Assembly: GCA_022820645.1 (NCBI GenBank) | Contig: JAJEFD010000013.1 | Location: 197,308 to 261,307 of the forward strand | Source: Dehalococcoidia bacterium | GTDB taxonomy: Bacteria > Chloroflexota > Dehalococcoidia > Lucifugimonadales > Australimonadaceae | Length of the DNA stretch: 64,000 nt | Reading direction: 5' to 3' | In this document: one piece after another, positions 1 to 6,842 of the stretch | Layout: each line of letters begins with the position of its first letter | Position numbering within the stretch: position 1 is the first letter of the stretch | Translations under genes and position numbers: made by a program | Notes under the pieces: model-generated | What the model was told of the DNA's origin: nothing | Databases searched by the model: none | Seen by the model: the letters and a program-made list of their open reading frames with translations, nothing else

Positions 1-1
1 C

Positions 2-508
2 GGCGGGTCGGGCGAACTGCGCGCCGTTGGCGGCAGCCAGTCGCGCCTCCGAGCCGTGCTCGACGGCGAAGTCGCCGCGACGCCGCTCTCGCCGCCCACC
101 GCCGTACAGGCGAAGCACGCCGGGTGTCCCTGGCTGTACGACTACGCGGAGATGGGGCTGAACTTCGCCATCGGCGGCATCGCGGCGCCGCGGTCGCTCA
201 TCGAGTCCGAACCTGAACTTGTGCGGCGCTTCCTGCGCGGCTACCTGGAGGGGCAGCGGCGCTACAAGCAGGACCGGGACTTCGGTGTCGCCATCCACGA
301 GCAGTACGGCGAGACCACCCGCACCATCGCCGGGGAGACCTACGACGTCACCTACGCGGGCTTCCGCGACTTCCCCGACCCCGCCACCGAGGGCATGCGG
401 ATGCTCGTCGACTTCTGGAAGAGCGCCGGCATCATCCCCGAAGCGTTCCGCGTCGAGAGCGTCGTCGATTCCGGCCCGATCGCCGCAGTCTGCGGTATCG
501 CCTCTTGA
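2..508 (+). CDS. ABC-type substrate-binding protein (NMT1/SsuA-like), C-terminal part
   Basis: The frame is open from the window edge to TGA at 506-508, so the 5' end of the gene lies outside. The visible part is about 168 residues of a periplasmic-binding-protein fold of the NMT1/SsuA type: a GCPWLYDY segment, then a helix with SEPELVRRFLRGYLEG, which resembles the part of these proteins after which the ligand-cleft helices pack. Such proteins bind small organic or sulfonate-like ligands outside the membrane and deliver them to an ABC permease. The ligand cannot be told from this fragment. The stop codon overlaps the -35 box of the next gene. Family confidence is moderate because the signal peptide and first lobe are missing. 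Confidence 0.6.
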   Translation, partial: GGSGELRAVGGSQSRLRAVLDGEVAATPLSPPTAVQAKHAGCPWLYDYAEMGLNFAIGGIAAPRSLIESEPELVRRFLRGYLEGQRRYKQDRDFGVAIHEQYGETTRTIAGETYDVTYAGFRDFPDPATEGMRMLVDFWKSAGIIPEAFRVESVVDSGPIAAVCGIAS

Positions 509-534
509 CATGCAACCCTGTGGTTGCGTATCAT
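505..534 (+). promoter_or_regulatory. Promoter and operator of the ArsR-type gene
   Basis: A perfect -35 box TTGACA (505-510) is followed after 18 bases by TATCAT (529-534). The spacer holds a perfect inverted repeat, GCAACC (512-517) and GGTTGC (522-527), placed so that a bound repressor would block RNA polymerase. The start codon at 541 lies six bases past the -10 box, so transcription should begin at or next to the ATG and the mRNA would be leaderless. The motifs are seen; autoregulation by the adjacent ArsR-type protein is inferred. Confidence 0.7.
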
Positions 535-540
535 GCGTGG

Positions 541-813
541 ATGCACAAAGACTTGGTCTTCAGGGCACTCGCGGACCCGACACGGAGGTTGATGCTGGAC
601 GAGTTCTCTGAGCGCAACGAGCAAACGCTCTACGAGCTCACGGCGCGCTTGATCATGCGGCATGAAGTCGCCATCTCCCGACAGGCCCTGGCCAAGCACC
701 TTGATGTCTTGGAAAAAGCGGGGCTCGTAAGCTCAGAGAAGCGTGGCAAGTATCGGATGCTTGTCTTCAACGATGGACCCCTCAGGGCTGTCATGGATCG
801 ATGGCTCAAGTGA
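541..813 (+). CDS. ArsR-family winged-helix transcriptional repressor
   Basis: This 90-residue protein has the classical ArsR layout: an opening ALADPTRRLMLDEF helix, a helix-turn-helix around SRQALAKHLDVLEKAGL (about residues 47-63) and a wing SSEKRGKYRMLVF. It contains no cysteine, so it is not a thiol metal sensor of the SmtB/ArsR type. It resembles the ArsR proteins commonly paired with glyoxalase-fold or SRPBCC proteins. I chose the ATG at 541 because the family's conserved N-terminus starts there and because the promoter at 505-534 would place the RNA start at this codon. An upstream ATG in frame at 514 would lie inside the promoter. A VOC protein gene follows 27 bases downstream, probably in the same transcript. 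Confidence 0.85.
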   Translation: MHKDLVFRALADPTRRLMLDEFSERNEQTLYELTARLIMRHEVAISRQALAKHLDVLEKAGLVSSEKRGKYRMLVFNDGPLRAVMDRWLK

Positions 814-840
814 CACGATGAGAAGAAAAGGAGGCCAGAT

Positions 841-1224
841 ATGCGCATTACGCTCACCGGCGTTTTCGTAAGTGACCAGGACGAAGCTCTGAGGTTCTAC
901 ACGGAGACCCTCGGCTTCGTGAAGAAGCATGACGTCCCCGTGGGGAGATTCAAGTGGCTTACCGTCGTCTCCCCCGATGACCCGGATGGGACCGAGCTTC
1001 TGCTTGAACCAAATGACAACCCGGTAGCACAGGAATATCAGAAAGGGATATTTGACCAGGGCATCCCAGCGGCGTCCTTTGGCGTTACGGACATCCGCGC
1101 AGAGTATGAGAAACTGAAGTCACTGGGCGTAGCTTTTACGATGGAGCCGACGGAATTGGCCAACGTCACTATTGCGGTCTTTGACGACACCTGCGGGAAC
1201 CTGGTCCAAATGATGCAGATGTAA
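841..1224 (+). CDS. VOC-family (glyoxalase/bleomycin-resistance fold) protein
   Basis: This 127-residue protein fits the vicinal-oxygen-chelate superfamily. It starts MRITLTGVFVSDQDEALRFYTETLGF, and the second half has the paired module VTDIRAEYEKLKSLGVAF ending in VFDDTCGNLVQMMQM. The usual first metal ligand (His in the first strand) is not evident, so metal use is uncertain. A strong ribosome site AAAGGAGG sits about 7 bases before the ATG. It lies 27 bases after the ArsR-type gene and probably forms an autoregulated pair with it. Substrate is unknown. Such pairs often deal with electrophiles or small xenobiotics, but that is family knowledge and not seen here. Confidence 0.85.
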   Translation: MRITLTGVFVSDQDEALRFYTETLGFVKKHDVPVGRFKWLTVVSPDDPDGTELLLEPNDNPVAQEYQKGIFDQGIPAASFGVTDIRAEYEKLKSLGVAFTMEPTELANVTIAVFDDTCGNLVQMMQM

Positions 1225-1284
1225 CGACGATCGACCAGACTGCCCTGTTTGGGACGCGGGTGCGGTCTAGCCCGTCCAGGCACG

Positions 1285-1361
1285 TGGTGGGCGGTAGAGG
1301 ACTCGAACCTCTGGCCTCCGCGATGTCAACGCGACGCTCTAACCAACTGAGCTAACCGCCC
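1285..1361 (-). tRNA. tRNA-Val (anticodon GAC)
   Basis: Reading the minus strand gives a complete cloverleaf: acceptor GGGCGGT paired with ACCGCCC, D-arm GCTCAGTTGGTTAGAGC, anticodon stem TCGCG/CGCGG around the loop TTGACAT (anticodon GAC, valine), and T-arm AGAGG-TTCGAGT-CCTCT. Discriminator A and a genomically encoded CCA (1285-1287) complete the 3' end, 77 nt in total. A -10-like TATACT lies on the minus strand at 1381-1386, about 20 bases upstream of the mature 5' end. Confidence 0.95.
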
Positions 1362-1380
1362 CGTCCACCGTACGCTCACG

Positions 1381-1442
1381 AGTATAGCACCCCCTCGCGG
1401 TGATACGAGGCGGCGCAACGAGCGGGGCGCGGGTGTGCTACT
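1381..1442. promoter_or_regulatory. Divergent -10 boxes between tRNA-Val and the zinc-ribbon gene
   Basis: Two -10-like hexamers face outward. TATACT on the minus strand (1381-1386) would start RNA about 12 bases before the tRNA. TACTAT on the plus strand (1437-1442) would start RNA some 45 bases before the ribosome site of the small zinc-ribbon gene. The matching -35 boxes are weak on both sides, so this is a candidate only. Confidence 0.4.
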
Positions 1443-1505
1443 ATCGTCCGCGCTGTACGCCCGCGGTGCACCGTGGGTCGGCCATACGAACGGAGGAGGT
1501 GGATG

Positions 1506-1712
1506 ATGGTGGAAACAGCACTGCCCGCATGCCAGGCATGCAACGAAGGAGACCTCGTCCCGCTTTCGGACTTCGGGAGCCAGGGCGCGCCCATCCACTA
1601 CAAGGCCTGGGTCTGCACCAACCCCGACTGCGGGTTCAACCTGAAGATCCGCAACGGCGACGTCTACATCAACGAGCCCATCAACAACGGCGCGATGGCT
1701 GGCAGGCGCTAG
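1506..1712 (+). CDS. Small zinc-ribbon-like protein, function unknown
   Basis: This 68-residue protein has two cysteine pairs, CQAC near the N-terminus and CTNPDC in the middle, which together could bind one zinc ion in a ribbon fold. Between them is a hydrophilic stretch, and the C-terminus is short and basic (AGRR). The ribosome site GGAGGAGG (1492-1499) favours the second of two adjacent ATG codons (1506) on spacing; 1503 is also possible. I do not recognise the family. The compact zinc ribbon suggests a nucleic-acid or protein adaptor, but that is only inference. A repeat-rich gap follows. Confidence 0.6.
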   Translation: MVETALPACQACNEGDLVPLSDFGSQGAPIHYKAWVCTNPDCGFNLKIRNGDVYINEPINNGAMAGRR

Positions 1713-2050
1713 CCCCCGCTCCGCTGGGTTACTCCCCTCGCCGTTGTCATGCTGAGCAAAAGCGCAGCGGAGTCCGCGTTTCAACGCGCAGTATCCTCTC
1801 GGGTGTTACTCCCCTCGCCCTCTGGGAGAGGGGGCGGGGGTGAGCCGTTTGTCATGCTGAGCGGAGCCGGAGGCGGAACGCCGTCCCGTCATTCCCGCAC
1901 CGGCGGGAATCTCAGGCGACCCTTGGTCGCACGTGCGCAGGACAGCGCGCACGGGGAGAGGCGGCTGAGTGGGGTGTTTGTCATGCTGAGCGGGGTCGAA
2001 GCATCTCTCGGGTTGCCTGCTCCCCTCGCCCTCTCGGAGAGGGGCCGGGA
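1713..2050. repeat. Intergenic block of dispersed repeats
   Basis: No gene is visible here. The block holds three copies of a repeat that begins TGTCATGCTGAGC (from 1745, 1850 and 1979), the last continuing to GAAGCATCTCTCGGGT. It also holds two copies of a hairpin repeat CTCCCCTCGCCCTCT...GAG (1808-1844 and 2020-2057) and one palindrome ATTCCCGC-N4-GCGGGAAT (1891-1910). The same three families recur at 2852, 2953, 3857, 3896, 6959, 7380, 22580, 23266, 23347 and 26033. They are non-coding REP- or MITE-like elements. Confidence 0.75.
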
Positions 2051-2881
2051 GTGAGGGTTTATCATGCACGGCGCGTGCCGGTGCTCGGCGTGGCGCTGCT
2101 TGCCGTGGGTGCGCTCCTGCTCGCCGCGGCTGCCGCTTACTACGCCTACGGCTTCTTCGCAGGACGCGACCTCGAACGCCTCGACGTCACCGTCACCGGG
2201 CCTGTCAGCGAGACGTTGCCACGCGCTACGACCACGGCGCATGAGGGGCCGTCGCCCGCAGCGCAGGAGCTCTACCCTGGCTCGCTCATACCCGCCCGGC
2301 AGTGGGCCGACCCGCGCGGCGCGATCAATCTCGGCGTGCCGGACCTGGAGGGATTCATCCCTCTCAGCAACGAGGGGCAGCCGCACATCGCCGGGGTCGT
2401 CGGGAGGGCCGACCGCATCGTCATCCCGCAACTCAACGTCGACGCCGAGGTGGAGGAACTCAGCATCATCAACCTCGCGTCGAGCGCGGCCTACGAGACG
2501 CCCGCGTTCACGGTCGGCCACATCCCCACGACGCCGAACCCGGGTTCGGCGGGGAACGGCTGGTACTTCGGCCACCTGGAGAACCCGATCCAGGGCGAGG
2601 GCAACGTCTTCCTGCGTCTCCCGGAGATCGCAGACCTGCTGCGCGACGGCGACGACGTGCACGTCATCCTCACCGCCGATGGGCGCGAGTACCTCTACCT
2701 CGTGAACGCCACGAGCACGACGCACGCCGACGACCTCGCGCTCTACCCGTCGGACGACGCCCGCATCTCGCTCGTCACCTGCTTCCCGCGCCTCAAGTAC
2801 GACCAGCGCCTCATCGTCACCGCGCAACTCGCCGCCTTCAGGGACATTCAGGTCCCTTCCCCCTCGACGGGGGAAGGTTAG
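2051..2881 (+). CDS. Membrane-anchored sortase-like transpeptidase
   Basis: This 276-residue protein has one N-terminal membrane segment (residues about 9-37) and a linker, then a sortase barrel starting RIVIPQLNVDAEV. The catalytic triad can be placed: His175 in YFGHLENP, Cys244 in LVTCFP and Arg253 in DQRLIVTA. Sortases cut a sorting signal and join the protein to a cell-surface nucleophile or to another subunit. No LPXTG-type signal is seen in the neighbouring proteins, so the substrate is unknown. GTG at 2051 is the chosen start, but it lies in a repeat and is uncertain; the membrane segment begins soon after. The last codons (VPSPSTGEG and the stop) are encoded by a dispersed repeat at 2852-2890, a sign that the original 3' end was replaced. 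Confidence 0.8.
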   Translation: MRVYHARRVPVLGVALLAVGALLLAAAAAYYAYGFFAGRDLERLDVTVTGPVSETLPRATTTAHEGPSPAAQELYPGSLIPARQWADPRGAINLGVPDLEGFIPLSNEGQPHIAGVVGRADRIVIPQLNVDAEVEELSIINLASSAAYETPAFTVGHIPTTPNPGSAGNGWYFGHLENPIQGEGNVFLRLPEIADLLRDGDDVHVILTADGREYLYLVNATSTTHADDLALYPSDDARISLVTCFPRLKYDQRLIVTAQLAAFRDIQVPSPSTGEG

Positions 2882-2993
2882 GATGAGGGTGGAGCAGAGA
2901 TCCGCCGCGCCTGGAACCGCGTAGAATAGAAGTGAAGGGCCGCACCCGTCTGATCCCTTCCCCCTTGATGGTGGAAGGTTAGGATGGGGGTGA
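2852..2993. repeat. Two near-identical hairpin repeats in direct orientation
   Basis: Copies at 2852-2890 and 2953-2993 share the layout TCCCTTCCCCCT, a short loop, GGAAGGTTAGGATG and GGGT. The arms CCTTCCCC and GGGGAAGG can pair. The first copy supplies the C-terminus and stop of the sortase gene. The second lies just before the ATG of the first thioredoxin-like gene. Related, more divergent copies are at 1808, 2020, 3896 and 7380. Confidence 0.8.
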
Positions 2994-2999
2994 ATCGGC

Positions 3000-3857
3000 A
3001 TGAACACTAGCGCCACACCCGTAAGAAACCTTGTCGGAGCGGTCGCCGTTGCGCTGCTCGTGCTTGCGTTCGCCGCCTGCGAGAGCGCGACGCCCACCCC
3101 GGCGCCTGCTCCCACCGACACGCCGGTCCCGGCTCCTACGAACACACCGGTCCCTGTCCCCACCGATACGCCCGCTCCAGCCCCCACGAACACGCCCACA
3201 CCTGAACCGGCTCCCACCGACACCCCTACGCCGGCGCCGCAGCCAACGAACACCCCTACGCCGGCGCCCGGCGTCACGCCGCAACCAACCGACACGCCTA
3301 CTCCTACGCCGCGGCCAACGAACACGCCCACCCCAAGGCCCCAGCCGACCGACACCCCCACACCCGTCCCCACCGACACGCCGACACCCGAGCCCGCGCC
3401 TGCGAGCGGCTGGCGCACCGACGTCGCCACCGGCTCCGGCGTCGGCGACCGCGCGACAGACGCCTCGCTCACCTTCCCGGACGGCTCCACCGCCACCATC
3501 GAGGCCACGGCCGGAGGCCGCGCCGTCCTCCTCTATTTCTTCGCTACGTGGTGACCGTCCTGTAACGCCGAGTTACGGACGTTAACGGGCCTCTACAACG
3601 ACTACAGCAGCGACGTCGAGGTCGTGGCTGTCGCCTTCAACCAGAACGCCGACCAGCTCGGCTCACACGCCGAGAGGCAGGGCTACGCGGGGGTGTTCAC
3701 CGAGGGTCCTGCATCGCTCGTCCGCGACTACAACATCCGCGCGCAGTCGTCGTGGGTCGGCATCGGGCGCGACGGCGCCATCCTCAACAGGCGCGGCTAC
3801 GGCAGGGACGGCGCATCCTTCTGGCGCGGCATCCTGGACGCCCTGCGATCCTCGTAA
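3000..3857 (+). CDS. Predicted selenocysteine-containing thioredoxin-like lipoprotein, copy 1
   Basis: Read through one in-frame TGA (3552-3554) as selenocysteine, this is a 285-residue exported protein. Residues 1-27 form a lipoprotein signal ending FAAC (lipidated Cys27). Residues about 30-135 are a Pro/Thr-rich spacer of PTDTP/PTNTP units. The rest is a thioredoxin/TlpA-like domain with LLYFFATW, then Sec185-Pro-Ser-Cys188, in place of the usual FWATWCPPC. After the TGA the same frame continues for about 100 residues with typical coding character (VEVVAVAFNQN, RDYNIRAQSSWVGIGRDG) to TAA. The next gene has the same layout with its TGA at the same place. Many other genes here end in TGA, so UGA is not generally reassigned. 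The likely role is thiol-disulfide or peroxide chemistry outside the membrane. The usual cis-proline before the fourth strand is not evident. Confidence 0.85.
3552..3581 (+). promoter_or_regulatory. UGA recoding site with SECIS-like hairpin, copy 1
   Basis: Right after the TGA (3552-3554) comes a hairpin with outer stem CGTCC (3556-3560) and GGACG (3577-3581). A small internal loop follows, then inner stem TAAC (3563-3566) and GTTA (3572-3575), closed by the five-base loop GCCGA. Bacterial SECIS elements lie in this position within the coding sequence, with a small apical loop containing G roughly 15-20 bases past the UGA. The pairing is seen; recognition by SelB is inferred. Confidence 0.65.
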
Positions 3858-3939
3858 TTCCCGTCGTTCCTGCGCAGGCAGGAACCTCGCAGCCCACCTC
3901 TCCCTTGGGGAGAGGTCGCCGCGCCGCGGCGGGTGAGGG
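3857..3939. repeat. Palindromic repeats between the two thioredoxin-like genes
   Basis: A member of the ATTCCCG palindrome family (3857-3886, inner arms GTTCCTGC and GCAGGAAC) is followed by a hairpin repeat with CCTCTCCC and GGGAGAGG arms (3896-3939). Both families recur elsewhere in the window. They fill the gap left by what looks like a gene duplication. Confidence 0.7.
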
Positions 3940-3951
3940 TTCACTCTCGCA

Positions 3952-3981
3952 TTGACACCCCTTGTCCGCGAGCCATAGCCT
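3952..3981 (+). promoter_or_regulatory. Candidate promoter of thioredoxin-like copy 2
   Basis: TTGACA (3952-3957) is followed after 18 bases by TAGCCT (3976-3981). RNA would start about four bases before the ATG at 3992. The -35 box is perfect and the -10 box weak. If real, the second copy has its own promoter and an almost leaderless mRNA. Confidence 0.45.
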
Positions 3982-3991
3982 CTAGCGCGGC

Positions 3992-4621
3992 ATGACCACG
4001 CGCAGCGCATCCATATCGCGCCTGATAACAGCAGCGGCAGCCCTGCTCCTGCTGCTCTTCACGCTCGCTGCCTGCGGCTCGGACCCCACCGCGACACCGG
4101 TGCCGCAGCCCACGCCAACTCCGGAGCCGGAGCCCACCGCCACCCCGATGCCGGCCTCGGACGGCATGGCTGCCGGAGCCTGGCGCACCGACCTCGCCGT
4201 CGGATCGAACCACGGCGACCGCGCCGCCAACGCCCCGATAACGCTCGTGGACGGAACCTCCACCACGCTCGAAGAGGCTGCCGCAGGCCGGGGCGTCCTC
4301 CTCTACTTCTTCGCCACGTGGTGACCGACCTGCCGCGGCGAGGCTCGCACGCTGGACACCCTCTACGACGACTACAAGGACGACGTCGAATTCGTCTTCG
4401 TCGCCTGGTCGGACCCCATCGCCAAGCTGGACTCCTATGCCCGGAACGAGGGCTACGACTGGATCTTCGCCGAGGCCGGGCCGGACACGCCGCGCGACTT
4501 CAACATCCGCTCGCAGGCGACATACGTCGGCATCGCGCCCGACGGCGCCATCGTCGCCAGCAGCGGCGGCGGCTCCGGCAAGGACTGGCCCAGCATCCTC
4601 GACCAGCTGAGTTCCACGTAG
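3992..4621 (+). CDS. Predicted selenocysteine-containing thioredoxin-like lipoprotein, copy 2
   Basis: Read through TGA at 4322-4324 as selenocysteine, this gives 209 residues. It has a lipoprotein signal ending LAAC (Cys28), a short PTPTPEPEPT spacer, and a thioredoxin-like domain with LLYFFATW followed by Sec111-Pro-Thr-Cys114. Downstream of the TGA the frame runs to TAG through RTLDTLYDDYKDDVEFVFVAW and DFNIRSQATYVGIAPDG, clearly homologous to copy 1 (WRTD.A.GS..GDRA, LLYFFATW, NIR.Q). The Pro/Thr spacer is much shorter than in copy 1. It probably arose by tandem duplication and works in the same extracytoplasmic redox role. It could be a pseudogene only if both copies had lost the same codon independently, which is unlikely. 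Confidence 0.85.
4322..4348 (+). promoter_or_regulatory. UGA recoding site with SECIS-like hairpin candidate, copy 2
   Basis: After the TGA (4322-4324) two foldings are possible. One pairs CGA-CCT (4326-4331) with AGG-C-TCG (4341-4347) around a nine-base G/C loop, matching the position of the copy 1 hairpin. The other pairs GCGA (4338-4341) with TCGC (4345-4348) around the loop GGC, about 18 bases past the UGA. Which one forms cannot be decided by eye, and the support is weaker than for copy 1. Confidence 0.45.
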
Positions 4622-4646
4622 CCCTGCCGGCCGACACGTGGGCCGT

Positions 4647-6842
4647 CTAACCCCCGCCGCAGAAGGGGAGTCCAAGGTTATCGAAGTCGGCGCCCCACAC
4701 GTCGCGCAGTCCGTCCGGTACGCACCCGCTCAACTGGTTCTCGCGAAGATCCAACTCGATCAGATTGGCGAGGTTGCCCAGTTCCTGGGGGATCTGCCCG
4801 CTCAACCGGTTGTCGCGGAGCACCAGGTGGTTCAGGCCGGTGAGCTTGCCGAGTTCCTGAGGTATCCCTCCGCTCAACTCGTTGCTCCAGAGGTACAGCA
4901 ACTCCAGGTTGGCGAGGTTGCCAAGTTCCGAAGGGACCTGCCCGCTCAGCTCGTTGCCTCCGAGGTTCAGTATTCGCAGGTTCGCGAGGCTCCCGAGTTC
5001 GGGAGGTATCTCGCCGCTCAACCGGCTGTTGAGGGACAGGTTCTCCAGATTGACGAGATTGCCGAGTTCGGGAGGTATCTCGCCCGACTCGTATGAGCCG
5101 AGGTACAGCACTCGCAGGTTGGCGAGGTTGCCGATCTCGGGAGGTATCTCGCCCCTCAGCTCGTTGCGATCGAGGTGCAGCTCTTCCAGGTTGGAGAGGC
5201 TGGCGAGTTCGGGAGGGATCTCGCCTCTCAGGTTGTTGGTGCGCAGGTTCAGATATCGCAGGTTGGTGAGACTGGCGATCTCTGGGGGTATCGGGCCGCT
5301 CAGCCTGTTGAACTCAAGGTCCAGCCTTACCAGGTTGACGAGGTTGCCGATCTCGGGAGGTATCTCGCCGTCCAACAGGTTGCGCTCGCCCGGCTGGTCC
5401 CACTCCTCGCCGAGGTCCAGCACTTGCAGGCTGGTGAGGCTGCCGATCTCGGGAGGTATGCGTCCCCGCAGACCGCGGTTGATGAGGCGCAGTTCCGTAA
5501 CTCTGCCCTCGGCGTCGGTGGTGACGCCGTCCCATTCTCCCAGCGGCCTGTCGCTCAGCCAGTTGGGCAGGTCAGGGCGGACGGTCAGGTCGTTGTAGAA
5601 AGCCTCCAGCGCCGCGCGGTCGCCCGAGGCGTCCGTTGGCGTCGTTGGTTCCGTCCCGGGCGCGGTAGGACTCTCGCTGCAGAAACGCTGGTCGAGGTCG
5701 CTGAAGTCGATGCGGCCCACGTCCCGCAGTCCGTCCGGTACGCACCCGCTCAGCCGGTTCCCGGACAGGATCAGCGATTGCAGGTTGGCAAGGTCGGCGA
5801 GTTCGGGAGGTACGTGTCCGCTCAGCCGGTTGTTGCCGAGCAACAGGTAATACAGGCTGGCGAGATTGCCGAGTTCAGGGGGTATCTCACCGCTCAGGCG
5901 ATTGTCGGAGAGATGCAACTCATGCAGGCTGGCGAGATTGCCGAGTTCGGAAGGGACGCGCCCGGTCAGCTGGTTCTCGGATAGGTCCAGCCTCAGCAGG
6001 TTGACGAGATTGCCGGTCTCGGATGGAATCTGCCCGCTCAGCTGGTTCCCGGCGAGGTGCAGAAACTGGAGGTTGGTGAGATTGCCAAGTTCAGAGGGTA
6101 TCTCACCGCTCAGATTGTTGGTGTAGAAACCCAGGGATTCCAGGTTGGCGAGGTTGCCGAGTTCGGAAGGTATCTGCCCGGTCAACTCGTTTTCGTCGAG
6201 GTGCAGGAATCGCAGATCAGTGAGGTTGCCGAGTTCGGGTGGAATCTGCCCGCTCAGTTCGTTGCCCCAGAGATTCAGGTATTGCAAGTTGGCGAGATTA
6301 CCGAGTTCGGAAGGTATCTGCCCACTCAGTCGGTTGTTGGAGAGGAGCAATGCTTTGAGGTTGGTGAGGTTCCCTAAAGCGGGAGCTATCTCGCCGCTCA
6401 GCTGGTTACTGCCGAGAATCAGGGATCGCAGGTTGGCGAGGTTGCCAATCTCGGGAGGTATCGGCCCAGTCAGTTCGTTAGGGGTGCCCGACGGAGCCCA
6501 CTGGTTGCCGAGGTCCAGCGTCTCGAGGTTGGCGAGGGTGGCGAGCTCGGGAGGAACGGGCCCGCTCAGACCGCGCTCATCGAGGAGTAACTCGGTGACT
6601 CTTCCCTCGGCGTCGGTGGTGACGCCGTCCCATTCACCCAGCGGCCTGTCGCTCAGCCAGTTGGCGTTGTTCGTCCAGTTGGGGCCGTCGGTGGCGTGGT
6701 ACAGGATCTCCAGCGCCGCCCGGTCGGTCGAGGCGTCCGTATACGGCGTGGGGGTGGGGGTCGGACCGGCGCACGCGGCGGCGAACGCGATGAGCGTGAA
6801 CGCGGCAGTGAGCCGGACAGGGATGACGAAGCGCAGGAGCAT
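4647..6842 (-). CDS. Two-module leucine-rich-repeat lipoprotein
   Basis: This 731-residue protein has a lipoprotein signal ending FAAAC (Cys24), a short PTPTPTP spacer and two similar modules. Each starts with a cap DRAALE...NWLSDRPLGEWDGV, continues with plant-type 24-residue repeats (consensus NLANLxxLxLxxNxLSGxIPxELG; about 12 in the first module, about 10 in the second) and ends with a cap LSGCVPDGLRDV plus a final cysteine. The second module begins around residue 400. Such surface LRR proteins bind proteins or glycans; the target here is unknown. The repeats are very alike, which points to recent internal expansion. It is convergent with the thioredoxin-like genes and is anchored outside the cell like them. 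Confidence 0.9.
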   Translation of the reverse strand: MLLRFVIPVRLTAAFTLIAFAAACAGPTPTPTPYTDASTDRAALEILYHATDGPNWTNNANWLSDRPLGEWDGVTTDAEGRVTELLLDERGLSGPVPPELATLANLETLDLGNQWAPSGTPNELTGPIPPEIGNLANLRSLILGSNQLSGEIAPALGNLTNLKALLLSNNRLSGQIPSELGNLANLQYLNLWGNELSGQIPPELGNLTDLRFLHLDENELTGQIPSELGNLANLESLGFYTNNLSGEIPSELGNLTNLQFLHLAGNQLSGQIPSETGNLVNLLRLDLSENQLTGRVPSELGNLASLHELHLSDNRLSGEIPPELGNLASLYYLLLGNNRLSGHVPPELADLANLQSLILSGNRLSGCVPDGLRDVGRIDFSDLDQRFCSESPTAPGTEPTTPTDASGDRAALEAFYNDLTVRPDLPNWLSDRPLGEWDGVTTDAEGRVTELRLINRGLRGRIPPEIGSLTSLQVLDLGEEWDQPGERNLLDGEIPPEIGNLVNLVRLDLEFNRLSGPIPPEIASLTNLRYLNLRTNNLRGEIPPELASLSNLEELHLDRNELRGEIPPEIGNLANLRVLYLGSYESGEIPPELGNLVNLENLSLNSRLSGEIPPELGSLANLRILNLGGNELSGQVPSELGNLANLELLYLWSNELSGGIPQELGKLTGLNHLVLRDNRLSGQIPQELGNLANLIELDLRENQLSGCVPDGLRDVWGADFDNLGLPFCGGG

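Noticed and set aside
1889-3508. Long minus-strand frame with Gly-Val repeats over the Pro/Thr linker
   Set aside because: It is the antisense image of PTDTP/PTNTP codons and of the sortase gene; it has no independent start signal or family features.
3552-4324. Reading both thioredoxin-like genes as pseudogenes broken by TGA
   Set aside because: The TGA replaces the same catalytic cysteine in both copies and the downstream frames stay intact and homologous, which does not fit random decay or sequencing error.
4647-6842. CRISPR-like array from regular repeats in the LRR gene
   Set aside because: The 72-base periodicity follows the 24-residue leucine-rich repeats of an intact protein frame.
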